NCBI RefSeq assembly: GCF_009857815.1
Contig: NZ_WVVW01000011.1
Coordinates: forward strand, 1-64,000
Origin: Pseudomaricurvus sp. HS19
GTDB lineage: Bacteria; Pseudomonadota; Gammaproteobacteria; Pseudomonadales; Cellvibrionaceae
Length of the DNA: 64,000 bases
Reading direction: 5' to 3'
Shown: positions 42,414 to 50,291 of the stretch, piece after piece
Layout of the letters: the number at the start of each line of letters is the position of its first letter
Numbering within the stretch: the stretch's first letter is position 1
Position numbers and translations under genes: made by a program
Notes under the pieces: model-generated
Databases searched by the model: none
What the model saw: the letters and a program-made list of their open reading frames with translations, nothing else
What the model was told of the DNA's origin: nothing

Positions 42414-44426
42414 ATGTCATTGGCGTATCAGCCGGAGAGTGGCTCTGGAGCGCTGGCGGGGGAGCAACAGTGGCAGCCTGTAGCGGATGGTGGCCGGGTT
42501 CTGGTGATAGGCAGCGGTCCGGTGGGAATGCGTTTTGTCGATGAACTTTTGCGTCGCCGCCCCCATGCCTTGGTGGAAGTGTTCGGTAACGAACCCTATA
42601 ACCCCTATAACCGGGTGCAGCTCTCCAGCCTGCTGGCGGGTGAGGCCGATCCGCTATCTCTCGACATTCCTTTGCCGGATGTACAGCGTAACCCCGGGTT
42701 TCGGTTTACCTCATGCGCCATTCGCGCGATCGACACCGATAACAAGCAGGTTACGGATGCCCTTGGTCAGGTACACCCCTTCGACCAGTTGGTAATCGCC
42801 ACTGGCGCACGAGCACATGTTCCCAATATAGAAGGTACACAACAGAGTGGGGTGTATACCTTCCGTAATATGAAAGACGCACAAGCTCTCTATTCAAGGG
42901 TCGCCCGCGCTCGCAGTGTGGTGGTGGTGGGTGGTGGATTACTGGGGATTGAAGCGGCCAAGGGGCTTTCCCGGCTCAATACCCGCGTCACGCTGATTCA
43001 ACAGGGGCCGCGTTTGATGAACCGGCAGCTGGACGAGGGTGCCGCGGCCTTGTTACAGCATGGTGTCATGAGCCGGGGTATTCATGTGATTACCGACTCA
43101 GGCGTGCGCGAAATTCTGGGTGACGGCCGCGTTACCGCTATCCGCACCCGCGATGGAGAGACGATTGACTGCGACACGGTGCTGCTCTGCGCCGGGATTC
43201 GCCCCAATCTCGAGCTGGCCCGCGAGGCACGAATCCGGGTGGCTGGCGGCATAGTTGTGGATGACCGGTTGCAGACTTCAGCCGATGGGGTCTACGCCAT
43301 TGGTGAATGTTGTGAGCATCGCGGCCTCACATATGGGCTGGTAGCGCCCGGCCTCGAGCAGGCGGCGGTGCTGGCAGAGAACCTTGCCGGTGGCAGTGCC
43401 TGCTATCAGGGCTCCAGTAGTGTCAGCCGGCTGAAGGTGCTGGGGGAGGAGGTCGTCAGTGTCGGTGAAGTGGCGGACTTGCCGCAGCGCCCGCACCAGC
43501 ATGAAATCCGCTACCGCTTCGCGGCGGCTAAGCATGGTTACCGCAAGCTGGTCGTGCATCGCGGACGCCTGATTGGTGCGGTGGGGTTTGGTAGCTGGCC
43601 GCAGTTCAACCGTGTACAAGAGGCCTGCAAGTCCGCGCGTCGAATCTGGCCCTGGCAATGGCTGCTGTTCTGGATCACTGGGCGACTGTGGTTGGGGCAG
43701 GGCAGTGAGAGTGTGGCGCGTTGGCCGCTGACAGCGGTGGTGTGCCAGTGTAATCAGGTAAGCGTAGGTGCCTTGCGGCGGGCCACTGATGAGGGTTGCA
43801 ACACGGTTGCTGCGCTGGGGAAGGCGACTCGCGCTGGTACGGTGTGTGGCTCCTGCAAACCACTGCTGGCGCAATTGATCGGTGGGGCGGTGGAGAAGGC
43901 GAAGGGAGCGTGGGCCTTGCTGGGTGCCAGCCTCGCCGCCCTGCTGGCGGTGATTGCAGTGATCGGATTGCCGGAGGCGCCGATTGCGGTCAGCGTGCAA
44001 ACACAGGGTTGGTTTGAATCCGTCTGGAGTGATAAGGGCTGGAAACAGGTAACCGGTTTCAGTCTGTTGGGGATGGTAACTGTCGGCTTGTTGATGTCCC
44101 TGCGCAAGCGCTTGCAGTGGGAGTGGATGGGGGCGTTCTTTGGTTGGCGGCTGCTGCACGGGGTGCTCGGTATGAGCTGTGCGTTGTTGCTGATATTTCA
44201 CACCGGCTTTCACCTTGGGGAAAATCTTAACCGCTTGCTGATGCTGACCTTCCTGGCGGTGCTGTTGTTGGGAGCGGGGGCGGGGGCAGTGGTAAGTCTC
44301 GCTCATCGCTTGCCGCCTGCCAGTGCTGCCGCGGTGCAAAAGACCTGGAACTGGTTGCACCTGCTGGTGAGCTGGCCCCTGCCCGTGCTTCTCATTGTGC
44401 ACATCATTACCGTTTATTACTTCTGA
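42414..44426 (+). CDS. NirB-like FAD/NAD oxidoreductase fused to [2Fe-2S] and cytochrome b-type membrane domain
   Basis: A 670-residue protein. Residues about 27-400 form a pyridine nucleotide-disulfide oxidoreductase fold like the N-terminal half of NirB: FAD motif GSGPVG (33-38), NAD motif GGGLLG (173-178), and DGVYAIGECCEHRGLTYGLV. A BFD-like [2Fe-2S] domain follows with C444, C446, C478 and C481. The last 170 residues have about five membrane helices (501-520, 546-562, 576-596, 607-629, 648-668) with histidines H582, H596, H600, H649 and H663 placed for b-haem ligation. NirB sirohaem domains are absent. It could carry electrons from cytoplasmic NADH into the membrane. First gene of the redox cluster. 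Confidence 0.85.
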   Translation: MSLAYQPESGSGALAGEQQWQPVADGGRVLVIGSGPVGMRFVDELLRRRPHALVEVFGNEPYNPYNRVQLSSLLAGEADPLSLDIPLPDVQRNPGFRFTSCAIRAIDTDNKQVTDALGQVHPFDQLVIATGARAHVPNIEGTQQSGVYTFRNMKDAQALYSRVARARSVVVVGGGLLGIEAAKGLSRLNTRVTLIQQGPRLMNRQLDEGAAALLQHGVMSRGIHVITDSGVREILGDGRVTAIRTRDGETIDCDTVLLCAGIRPNLELAREARIRVAGGIVVDDRLQTSADGVYAIGECCEHRGLTYGLVAPGLEQAAVLAENLAGGSACYQGSSSVSRLKVLGEEVVSVGEVADLPQRPHQHEIRYRFAAAKHGYRKLVVHRGRLIGAVGFGSWPQFNRVQEACKSARRIWPWQWLLFWITGRLWLGQGSESVARWPLTAVVCQCNQVSVGALRRATDEGCNTVAALGKATRAGTVCGSCKPLLAQLIGGAVEKAKGAWALLGASLAALLAVIAVIGLPEAPIAVSVQTQGWFESVWSDKGWKQVTGFSLLGMVTVGLLMSLRKRLQWEWMGAFFGWRLLHGVLGMSCALLLIFHTGFHLGENLNRLLMLTFLAVLLLGAGAGAVVSLAHRLPPASAAAVQKTWNWLHLLVSWPLPVLLIVHIITVYYF

Positions 44427-44486
44427 ACTGTTTATTACTCCTGACAGGCAGGCATGCCAGTTTGTCAGGCCCGGGGAGTGTAGTTG

Positions 44487-45836
44487 GTGAAAAAAATTGT
44501 TTGGGGAATCTGGTTGCTGGCCACGCTGGTGTTGGCGGGATACTACGGCTGGCTGCTGCTGCAGGCGGATGACAAAAGTGAACTGCTGATTGGAGAAGCG
44601 ACGCACGGTCATTTTCAGATCGAACTGGCCTGCTCGTCCTGCCACACCCAGGCGTTTGGTGGTGGTGAGGTTTTGCAGGATGCCTGTGTCAGCTGTCATG
44701 GTGACGATCTGGCCATGGCGCACGACTCCCACCCGCGCAAAAAATTTACCGATCCCCGCAATGCCGACCTGCTCAAGGTTCTCGATGCCCGTCAGTGCAT
44801 CAGTTGTCATACGGAGCATCAGAACGAGCGCACTCATCCCATGGGGGTGACTGTGCCGGAAGATTACTGCTTCCATTGCCATGAGGATATTGGTGAGCGC
44901 CGCCCCAGTCACGTTGAGTTGCCGTTTGATTCCTGCGCATCAGCCGGATGTCACAACTTTCACGACAACAGGGCGCTCTATGAAGATTTTCTGGTGGCAA
45001 ATTCCGGTGGGCCGTGGGTGAAAAGTGTGGCGCAGCTGGCTGAGCGCAATGCCGCCAGTCGTGCCCCCCTGCCTGATTTGCCTGCGCCTGCCTTTGATGA
45101 TACTGCGTTGATGGGCAAGCACCCGCAAGTGGCCGCCGATTTTCTCGCTTCCTCCCATGCGGCGGCAGGCGTTGGCTGCGCGGGTTGTCACACCGGCAAC
45201 AACGATCAGTGGTTGCAGAAGCCTGAACTGAATCAGTGCAAAACCTGCCATGCCGGAGAAGTGGAAACCTGGTTGCAGGGCAAGCATGGAATGCGGTTAG
45301 CGCAAGACTTGAGTGCAATGAGCCCCTCTATGGGGCGGCTCGCGTTTCAGGCGCATGCCGGGGACAGGCACCAAGGCTGTACAAGCTGCCATGGGGCGCA
45401 CAAGTTTGATGCAAAAACAGCCGCTGTAGGAGGCTGCCTGGAGTGTCACGCTGACCAGCACAGCCTTGCATTTAACGATTCCCCCCACGGTTTGCTTGCG
45501 CAGCAGGCCCTGAACAATCAGCGTCCGTGGTCGGAAGCCGTCACTTGTGCCACTTGTCACATGCCGCGGCTGGTAAACGGTGACACTGGCATAAAAGTTG
45601 ATAAAGAAAGTGTCAGCGCCTTGGGAGAAAGCGCGATCGTGAGTGTGACTCACAATCAAAATCTGACCTTGCGGCCCAATGAGAAAATGATCCGGCCTGT
45701 GTGCATGAGTTGTCACAGCCTGGAGTTTTCCATTGACGCCCTGGCGGATGAGTCGTTGATTCAGAATAACTTCAAGGGCAAGCCCCACCAACATATTGAA
45801 TCAATCGACTGGGCTGTTAAACGAGAGCAACGTTAA
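44487..45836 (+). CDS. Membrane-anchored 11-haem c-type cytochrome
   Basis: A 449-residue protein with an N-terminal signal anchor (about 4-25) and eleven haem-binding sites: ten CXXCH (first Cys at 49, 67, 104, 128, 231, 251, 298, 317, 354 and 406) and one CX4CH (150, CASAGCH). The first four sites and the last six are separated by a haem-free stretch. Scattered extra histidines could give bis-His ligation. Overall it resembles tetrahaem and decahaem electron-transfer cytochromes, not a known catalytic type. A GTG at 44487 is preferred (GGGGAG eight bases upstream); a TTG at 44484 would add one residue. Probably receives electrons from the membrane oxidoreductase encoded 60 bases upstream. 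Confidence 0.9.
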   Translation: MKKIVWGIWLLATLVLAGYYGWLLLQADDKSELLIGEATHGHFQIELACSSCHTQAFGGGEVLQDACVSCHGDDLAMAHDSHPRKKFTDPRNADLLKVLDARQCISCHTEHQNERTHPMGVTVPEDYCFHCHEDIGERRPSHVELPFDSCASAGCHNFHDNRALYEDFLVANSGGPWVKSVAQLAERNAASRAPLPDLPAPAFDDTALMGKHPQVAADFLASSHAAAGVGCAGCHTGNNDQWLQKPELNQCKTCHAGEVETWLQGKHGMRLAQDLSAMSPSMGRLAFQAHAGDRHQGCTSCHGAHKFDAKTAAVGGCLECHADQHSLAFNDSPHGLLAQQALNNQRPWSEAVTCATCHMPRLVNGDTGIKVDKESVSALGESAIVSVTHNQNLTLRPNEKMIRPVCMSCHSLEFSIDALADESLIQNNFKGKPHQHIESIDWAVKREQR

Positions 45837-45858
45837 ACATTTCTTCGAGGACGAGACC

Positions 45859-46428
45859 ATGAAAAAAGCTGTGATAGCCGCAGCCCTGGGTGTTTCTGCG
45901 CTGGTACTTTCCGGTTGCGGCGAGCCCGAGAGCAAGGGCATTGATCCCAAGGTGTATACCGATTCCCTGTTTGCGGTAATGAAAGCCGATCGTACCAACT
46001 ATACCAAGCTGGTTGTTAAACGCCTTGGCCCGGCCGGTACCAATGTAATTCAGCCGGACGAGCACTGGAAGGATATTCCCAACGGCACTCTGTTGCCTGC
46101 GCAGATGTTCCGCGCCGGCGCCGAAGCGGTTCAGGAGATGACCGACGATTTCACCTATTCCCTGCAATCCATCTGGCCGATTAACAGCCAGAACGCACCC
46201 AAGACTGCGATGGAAAAGGAGGGGCTGGAATACATTGCTGCTAACCCCGGTGAGAATTACTACGGCGAAGAGAAGCTTGGTGACGTCACCTACTTTACCG
46301 CAGTTTACCCGGACGTAGCCGTTTCTGACGCCTGTACCAGCTGCCACAACGATCATAAGGACTCACCTAAAACAGATTTCAAACTGGGTGAAGTTATGGG
46401 CGGTGTGGTAATCCGGGTACCGCTGTAA
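45859..46428 (+). CDS. Tll0287-like (DUF3365) haem c lipoprotein
   Basis: A 189-residue lipoprotein. The signal peptide ends at lipobox LSGC (Cys20). The mature part fits the DUF3365/Tll0287-like fold, with one covalent haem motif CTSCHNDH near the C-terminus and the late GEVMGGVVIRVPL strand. Related domains serve as haem-based redox or gas sensors, either as free proteins or as sensor parts of kinases; free versions occur in electron-transport clusters. The ATG at 45859 gives a compact signal peptide. It starts 22 bases after the multihaem cytochrome gene, so the two are co-transcribed. A role as a small electron carrier or redox sensor is an inference. Confidence 0.85.
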   Translation: MKKAVIAAALGVSALVLSGCGEPESKGIDPKVYTDSLFAVMKADRTNYTKLVVKRLGPAGTNVIQPDEHWKDIPNGTLLPAQMFRAGAEAVQEMTDDFTYSLQSIWPINSQNAPKTAMEKEGLEYIAANPGENYYGEEKLGDVTYFTAVYPDVAVSDACTSCHNDHKDSPKTDFKLGEVMGGVVIRVPL

Positions 46429-46567
46429 TCACGCGTTGCTACAAGTAGTACGGCAAAACAAACGGGGCTTGCCCTCTCTGCTGGCCAGGCTGGTCATGGC
46501 GACCCAGGGATGGGGGTGCCGCAGAGGAAACGGCAGGTCTTTATGCTGTCGGGGATGGAGCGGGGCT

Positions 46568-46915
46568 ATGAATAGAGCAAGACTTGCAGGAGTGATTGGG
46601 GGTGCTTTCTCTTTGCTGCTACTTTGGGGGTGCAGTGATTCCGGAGAGCCGGCTGCAGCAGCACAACAGCAATCTTTGTCGCAGGCAGAAGAGCTTTACC
46701 GCAAAAACTGCAAGGTGTGTCATGCCCAGGGTATTAACGGTGCCCCTATTGTGGGTAACCAGAAAATGTGGGGGCCACGGGCTGCGCAGGGTGTCGACGT
46801 ACTGGTTGAACACGCGGTAAACGGTTTTGGCCTGATGCCGCCCCGTGGTGGTTCCGCACTCACTGACGAAGAGATTCGCAAAGTAGTGGAGTACTACTTG
46901 AGCCAGCTGCAATAA
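46568..46915 (+). CDS. Cytochrome c5-like lipoprotein
   Basis: A 115-residue lipoprotein with lipobox LLWGC (Cys22) and a single-haem class I cytochrome c domain. The haem motif CKVCHAQGINGAP (about 48-60) and distal Met in LMPPRGGSALTDEE (about 89-102) match the cytochrome c5 group. The C-terminal EEIRKVVEYYLSQLQ helix is typical. It would sit at a membrane in the periplasm as an electron shuttle, possibly the terminal acceptor or donor for the multihaem protein. A gap of 139 bases precedes it; the upstream in-frame extension does not look like coding sequence of this family. Confidence 0.9.
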   Translation: MNRARLAGVIGGAFSLLLLWGCSDSGEPAAAAQQQSLSQAEELYRKNCKVCHAQGINGAPIVGNQKMWGPRAAQGVDVLVEHAVNGFGLMPPRGGSALTDEEIRKVVEYYLSQLQ

Positions 46916-46989
46916 ACCCTCGCTGCTGGCGAATCATCCGATAAGAAATTTCAAACAATTGGCGCTTTGCGCAATATGAGGAACTGCAA

Positions 46990-47343
46990 ATGTCTGTTTA
47001 CGAAAAAATTGGTGGTGATGGTGCTGTCGAGGCAGCAGTGGATATCTTTTACCGCAAGGTCTTGATGGATGACCGGATCAGCGACTTCTTCGATACCGTT
47101 GATATGGACCGCCAGCGGGCCAAGCAGAAGGCCTTTCTTACCATGGCTTTTGGCGGGCCGAACAATTACACTGGCAAGGATATGCGGGAGGGTCATAAAC
47201 ACCTGAACCTGACCGAAGAACACTTCAACGCCGTAGCTGAAAACCTGATAGCTACCCTGCAGGAGTTGAGTGTGCCACAGGAGTACATCGACGAAATCGT
47301 AGGGATCTGTCTCAGCGTAAAGGACGATGTGCTCAACAAGTAA
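46990..47343 (+). CDS. Group 1 truncated haemoglobin
   Basis: A 117-residue 2-on-2 globin of the TrHbN/GlbN group. It opens MSVYEKIGGDGAVEAAVDIF; Tyr21 is at the B10 position and Gln46 near E7/E11, both typical distal ligands stabilising bound O2; the proximal His is His69 in MREGHKHL. The FGGP motif (about 54-57) marks the group 1 turn. Group 1 globins often act as NO dioxygenases when paired with a reductase. The next gene, 23 bases downstream, encodes a [2Fe-2S]/FAD/NAD reductase that could supply electrons. No signal peptide, so it is cytoplasmic, unlike the preceding cytochromes. Confidence 0.93.
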   Translation: MSVYEKIGGDGAVEAAVDIFYRKVLMDDRISDFFDTVDMDRQRAKQKAFLTMAFGGPNNYTGKDMREGHKHLNLTEEHFNAVAENLIATLQELSVPQEYIDEIVGICLSVKDDVLNK

Positions 47344-47366
47344 TTTGTTGGAATTAAGATCGTTCT

Positions 47367-48329
47367 ATGACTGTTGTAACCTACGAGGGGGCCCAGTTTC
47401 CCGTCGCTGACGGGGAAACTGTGCTGGACGCGCTGTTGCGCGCCGGGCAGGTGGTTCCCTATGGCTGCCGTGCCGGCGTTTGTCACTCCTGTATGATGAG
47501 CGCCGATGACGCAGCCCCTGTGCGGCAGGCCCAGGCGGGCTTGTCCGATACCCAGAAAGCCCTCAACTATTTTCTCAGCTGCCAGTGTCAGCCTGCCTCC
47601 CCGCTGGAGGTCAAGGTGGTCAACGCGGTGGGTGAGAAGAAGCTGGTGGAAGTGCTGGAAAAAACTGCCCTCAGTGACACTGTCTATCGTCTGCGACTGG
47701 CGCCGGGGCTCAGCTATCGCCCAGGGCAGTACGTGAACCTGAGTCGCGATGCGAAATTGAGCCGCAGCTATTCACTGGCGAGCCTGCCGACTGATCCCTG
47801 GCTCGAGTTCCATATTCGTCATTACCCGGACGGGGCCTTCTCCTCCTGGATTGCCAATGAGCTCAACGCAGGCGATACCCTGGAATTGCAGGGGCCTCTG
47901 GGTCACTGCATCTACGCCGCCGAAGCCAATCAGCCGCTGCTGCTGCTGGGCACCGGTACCGGTCTGGCGCCGCTGTGGGGCATCGCCCGTGAGGCGTTGG
48001 CACAGGGGCATACGGCACCGATTACACTCGTGATATCCGGTCGTTCGCTGGACGATTGTTACTATCGCGAGGAGTTGCTGGCGCTGGCGGCGGCTCACGA
48101 TAACGTGACAGTAACCTGGGTGCTGCAGGAAGGTGAAGCCGCTGTTCAGGTCGAGGTGGCGGACATCTATCAGTACTGCAAAGAGCGCTTCCCCGAGCTG
48201 AACGGCTACAAAATCTATCTCTGTGGTGCCAAAACGTTCGTCAACAAACTGCGCAAACAGTGCTTCTTTGCCGGTGCCGCGGTGCGTGATATCTCCACCG
48301 ACGTCTTTTTGCAGGCCGGCTCGCTCTGA
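47367..48329 (+). CDS. [2Fe-2S] ferredoxin-FAD/NAD(P)H reductase
   Basis: A 320-residue flavo-iron-sulfur reductase. An N-terminal plant-type ferredoxin domain (about 1-90) binds [2Fe-2S] through C34, C39, C42 and C72 (YGCRAGVCHSC and LSCQC). An FAD-binding ferredoxin reductase domain (about 92-185; RPGQYVNLS and SRSYSLAS) and an NAD-binding domain (about 190-310; LLLGTGTGLAPLWGIA; CGAKTFV) follow. The plan matches CDP-6-deoxyglucoseen reductase and oxygenase reductase components such as BenC. Placed directly after a truncated globin gene, it is a credible electron donor to the globin. Alternative partners such as the Rieske oxygenase at 50292 are possible. Confidence 0.92.
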   Translation: MTVVTYEGAQFPVADGETVLDALLRAGQVVPYGCRAGVCHSCMMSADDAAPVRQAQAGLSDTQKALNYFLSCQCQPASPLEVKVVNAVGEKKLVEVLEKTALSDTVYRLRLAPGLSYRPGQYVNLSRDAKLSRSYSLASLPTDPWLEFHIRHYPDGAFSSWIANELNAGDTLELQGPLGHCIYAAEANQPLLLLGTGTGLAPLWGIAREALAQGHTAPITLVISGRSLDDCYYREELLALAAAHDNVTVTWVLQEGEAAVQVEVADIYQYCKERFPELNGYKIYLCGAKTFVNKLRKQCFFAGAAVRDISTDVFLQAGSL

Positions 48330-48338
48330 GCCGTGTTT

Positions 48339-48365
48339 GGCGACTTTCCCGCCGGGGAAGTCGCC
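48339..48365 (+). terminator. Hairpin after the redox cluster
   Basis: A long hairpin, about 12 bp with one G-T pair and a three-base loop, starts nine bases after the reductase stop. The following tract is C- and T-rich rather than a clean T-run, so it may be a weak terminator or a transcript-end stabiliser. Confidence 0.4.
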
Positions 48366-48485
48366 TTGCCCTACCCCTTTTCCCCCTGTCACCTCACCTC
48401 GCTTTCTACGGGTTGCCGTTTGCCGGTAGCCTCTGACGCGCTATGCTGCGGCACTCCGGATAATTACTAAAGCCCAGGAGTCTGC

Positions 48486-50159
48486 ATGAGCACTGCTGCC
48501 CGTCTTCAATCACTTACCTGCAAACCGGCAGCGACCCGCTGTGCCATCGCTTCTCTTGGCCTGGGGGTGCTGGCGCTGCTGGCGGGCCATGCCGTTACGG
48601 CTGCAGAAACCACGGTTATGCAACCGGCGACACCGGCCGACTGGTATCGGCAGGGAGAGCAGCTGGTGGATTCCAATGCAGCCATTGCCCGACAGGCGAA
48701 AGGTGACGCAAAGCAGCGGGCCAAAAATGTGGTGCTGATGATCGGGGACGGCATGGGTATCTCCACGGTGACAGCTGCGCGCATTTTTGCCGGCCAGCAA
48801 GCGGGGCGCAGTGGTGAGGAGAACCGGTTGTTCTTCGAGACCTTCCCCCACCTGGCCCTGTCCAAAACCTACAACACCAACCAGCAGACGCCGGACTCCG
48901 CCGGCACAGCCACGGCGCTGATGTCCGGGGTGAAAACCAAGGCGGGTCTTATCGGGGTGAACCAGAACGTGGTACGCGGGGATTGTTCGACGGTGGCGGG
49001 CAACGAGCTGCTCAGTGCCCTGATGCTGGCGGAACTGGCCGGCAAGTCCACCGGCGTGGTTTCCACCGCGCGGATCACTCACGCCACCCCGGCGGCGGCG
49101 TATGCCCATGCCATGGACCGGGACTTCGAGAGTGATGCCGATGGCACTCGTCTCGCCAATGCCGGCCACTGTGAGGATATCGCCAGCCAGCTGCTGTCCC
49201 TGCCGCAACGGTTGCAAGCGCTGGCTGGCGGGCAGGCCAGGGTGGATGGGCTGGAGGTAGCCCTCGGTGGGGGGCGGGCCGGTTTCCTGCCGCGCTCGGC
49301 CATCGACGCCGAAAGTGGCAAGCCTGGCAAGCGCGCTGATGGCCGCGATCTCACCCGCGAGTGGCAGGACAACTACCCCAACGCCGCGTATGTCTGGAAT
49401 CAGCAGCAGTTCGACGCTCTCGATGTTGCGCAGGTGGATCACCTGCTCGGGCTGTTCCAGCCCTCCCACATGCAGTTTGAGATGGATCGGGGTAACGATA
49501 AGGCCGGTGAACCCTCCCTGAGTGAGATGAGCCTGACCGCACTGCGGTTGCTGCAGAAAAATCCCCGGGGCTTCTTCCTGCAGGTGGAGTCGGGGCGTAT
49601 TGATCACGCTCACCACGCCACCAACCCTATTCGTGCTCTCAGCGACGCGGCGGAGTTTGCCAATGCGGTGCGCACGGTCTATGAAAATACCGATCCGTCC
49701 GAAACCCTGATCATTGTCACCGCTGACCACAGTCACGTCTTTACCCTGGCTGGCTACCCGACCCGTGGTAACCCGATTCTCGGCAAGGTGGTGGGTAACG
49801 ACCGCGCCGGTGAGCCGGAACATGAACACTCCCTGGCGGAAGACGGTCGCCCCTACACCACCGTGGGTTATATGAACGGTCGTGGTTTTGCCACTGATGT
49901 CAGCGGCGAGGGGATCTACGCCAGGCCGGTACAGGCGGGGCGCGTAGATCTCAGTAAGGTGGACACGGAAGCCGAAGGGTTTCACCCGGAAACCCTGGTG
50001 CCGACGTCAGCCGAGACCCACGGCGCCGAGGATGTGGCCATCTATGCCACGGGGCCTGGTGCCCCCCTGATTAACGGCGTGATGGAGCAGCATGCGGTCT
50101 TTCATGTTATGAACCGGGCAGCCCGGTTACGGGGCGGGGCAGGTATCAGGGGGGAGTGA
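48486..50159 (+). CDS. Alkaline phosphatase
   Basis: A 557-residue exported phosphomonoesterase of the PhoA superfamily. The N-terminal segment (about 16-40) is a signal peptide. Metal and active-site motifs are VVLMIGDGMGISTVTAARIF (about 82-101), nucleophile Ser138 in TPDSAGTATALMSGVK, VESGRIDHAHHATNP and IVTADHSHVFT. Cys residues are few, unlike E. coli PhoA. It hydrolyses phosphate esters in the periplasm, usually under Pho control. Upstream a single CTGTCAC half-site (48386-48392) is present but no complete Pho box. It is separated from the redox cluster by a hairpin and is likely its own unit. Confidence 0.93.
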   Translation: MSTAARLQSLTCKPAATRCAIASLGLGVLALLAGHAVTAAETTVMQPATPADWYRQGEQLVDSNAAIARQAKGDAKQRAKNVVLMIGDGMGISTVTAARIFAGQQAGRSGEENRLFFETFPHLALSKTYNTNQQTPDSAGTATALMSGVKTKAGLIGVNQNVVRGDCSTVAGNELLSALMLAELAGKSTGVVSTARITHATPAAAYAHAMDRDFESDADGTRLANAGHCEDIASQLLSLPQRLQALAGGQARVDGLEVALGGGRAGFLPRSAIDAESGKPGKRADGRDLTREWQDNYPNAAYVWNQQQFDALDVAQVDHLLGLFQPSHMQFEMDRGNDKAGEPSLSEMSLTALRLLQKNPRGFFLQVESGRIDHAHHATNPIRALSDAAEFANAVRTVYENTDPSETLIIVTADHSHVFTLAGYPTRGNPILGKVVGNDRAGEPEHEHSLAEDGRPYTTVGYMNGRGFATDVSGEGIYARPVQAGRVDLSKVDTEAEGFHPETLVPTSAETHGAEDVAIYATGPGAPLINGVMEQHAVFHVMNRAARLRGGAGIRGE

Positions 50160-50229
50160 CTGCGCTCCGGGGCTCCCGGGCTGATACAGGGCTGATACCG
50201 GGCAATGTAAAGTTTCGACATATGTGTTG

Positions 50230-50255
50230 AAATTACAGCATTGCCGCTGTAATTT
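50230..50255. promoter_or_regulatory. 26-bp operator-like palindrome before Rieske operon
   Basis: AAATTACAGC-ATTGCC-GCTGTAATTT, a perfect inverted repeat with 10-base arms, lies 37 bases before the oxygenase start. A TTGAAA (50227-50232) overlaps its left end and TAATTT (50250-50255) its right end at a 17-base spacing, so the repeat covers a possible promoter as a repressor site would. No regulator gene lies next to the operon. Confidence 0.55.
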
Positions 50256-50291
50256 TAGCCTATCCGTGGATTTGCTCAGGAGAGTGAGATC

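Noticed and set aside
48386-48392. CTGTCAC as part of a Pho box before alkaline phosphatase
   Set aside because: Only one half-site is present; the second 11 bases later does not match, so PhoB control is not supported by sequence.
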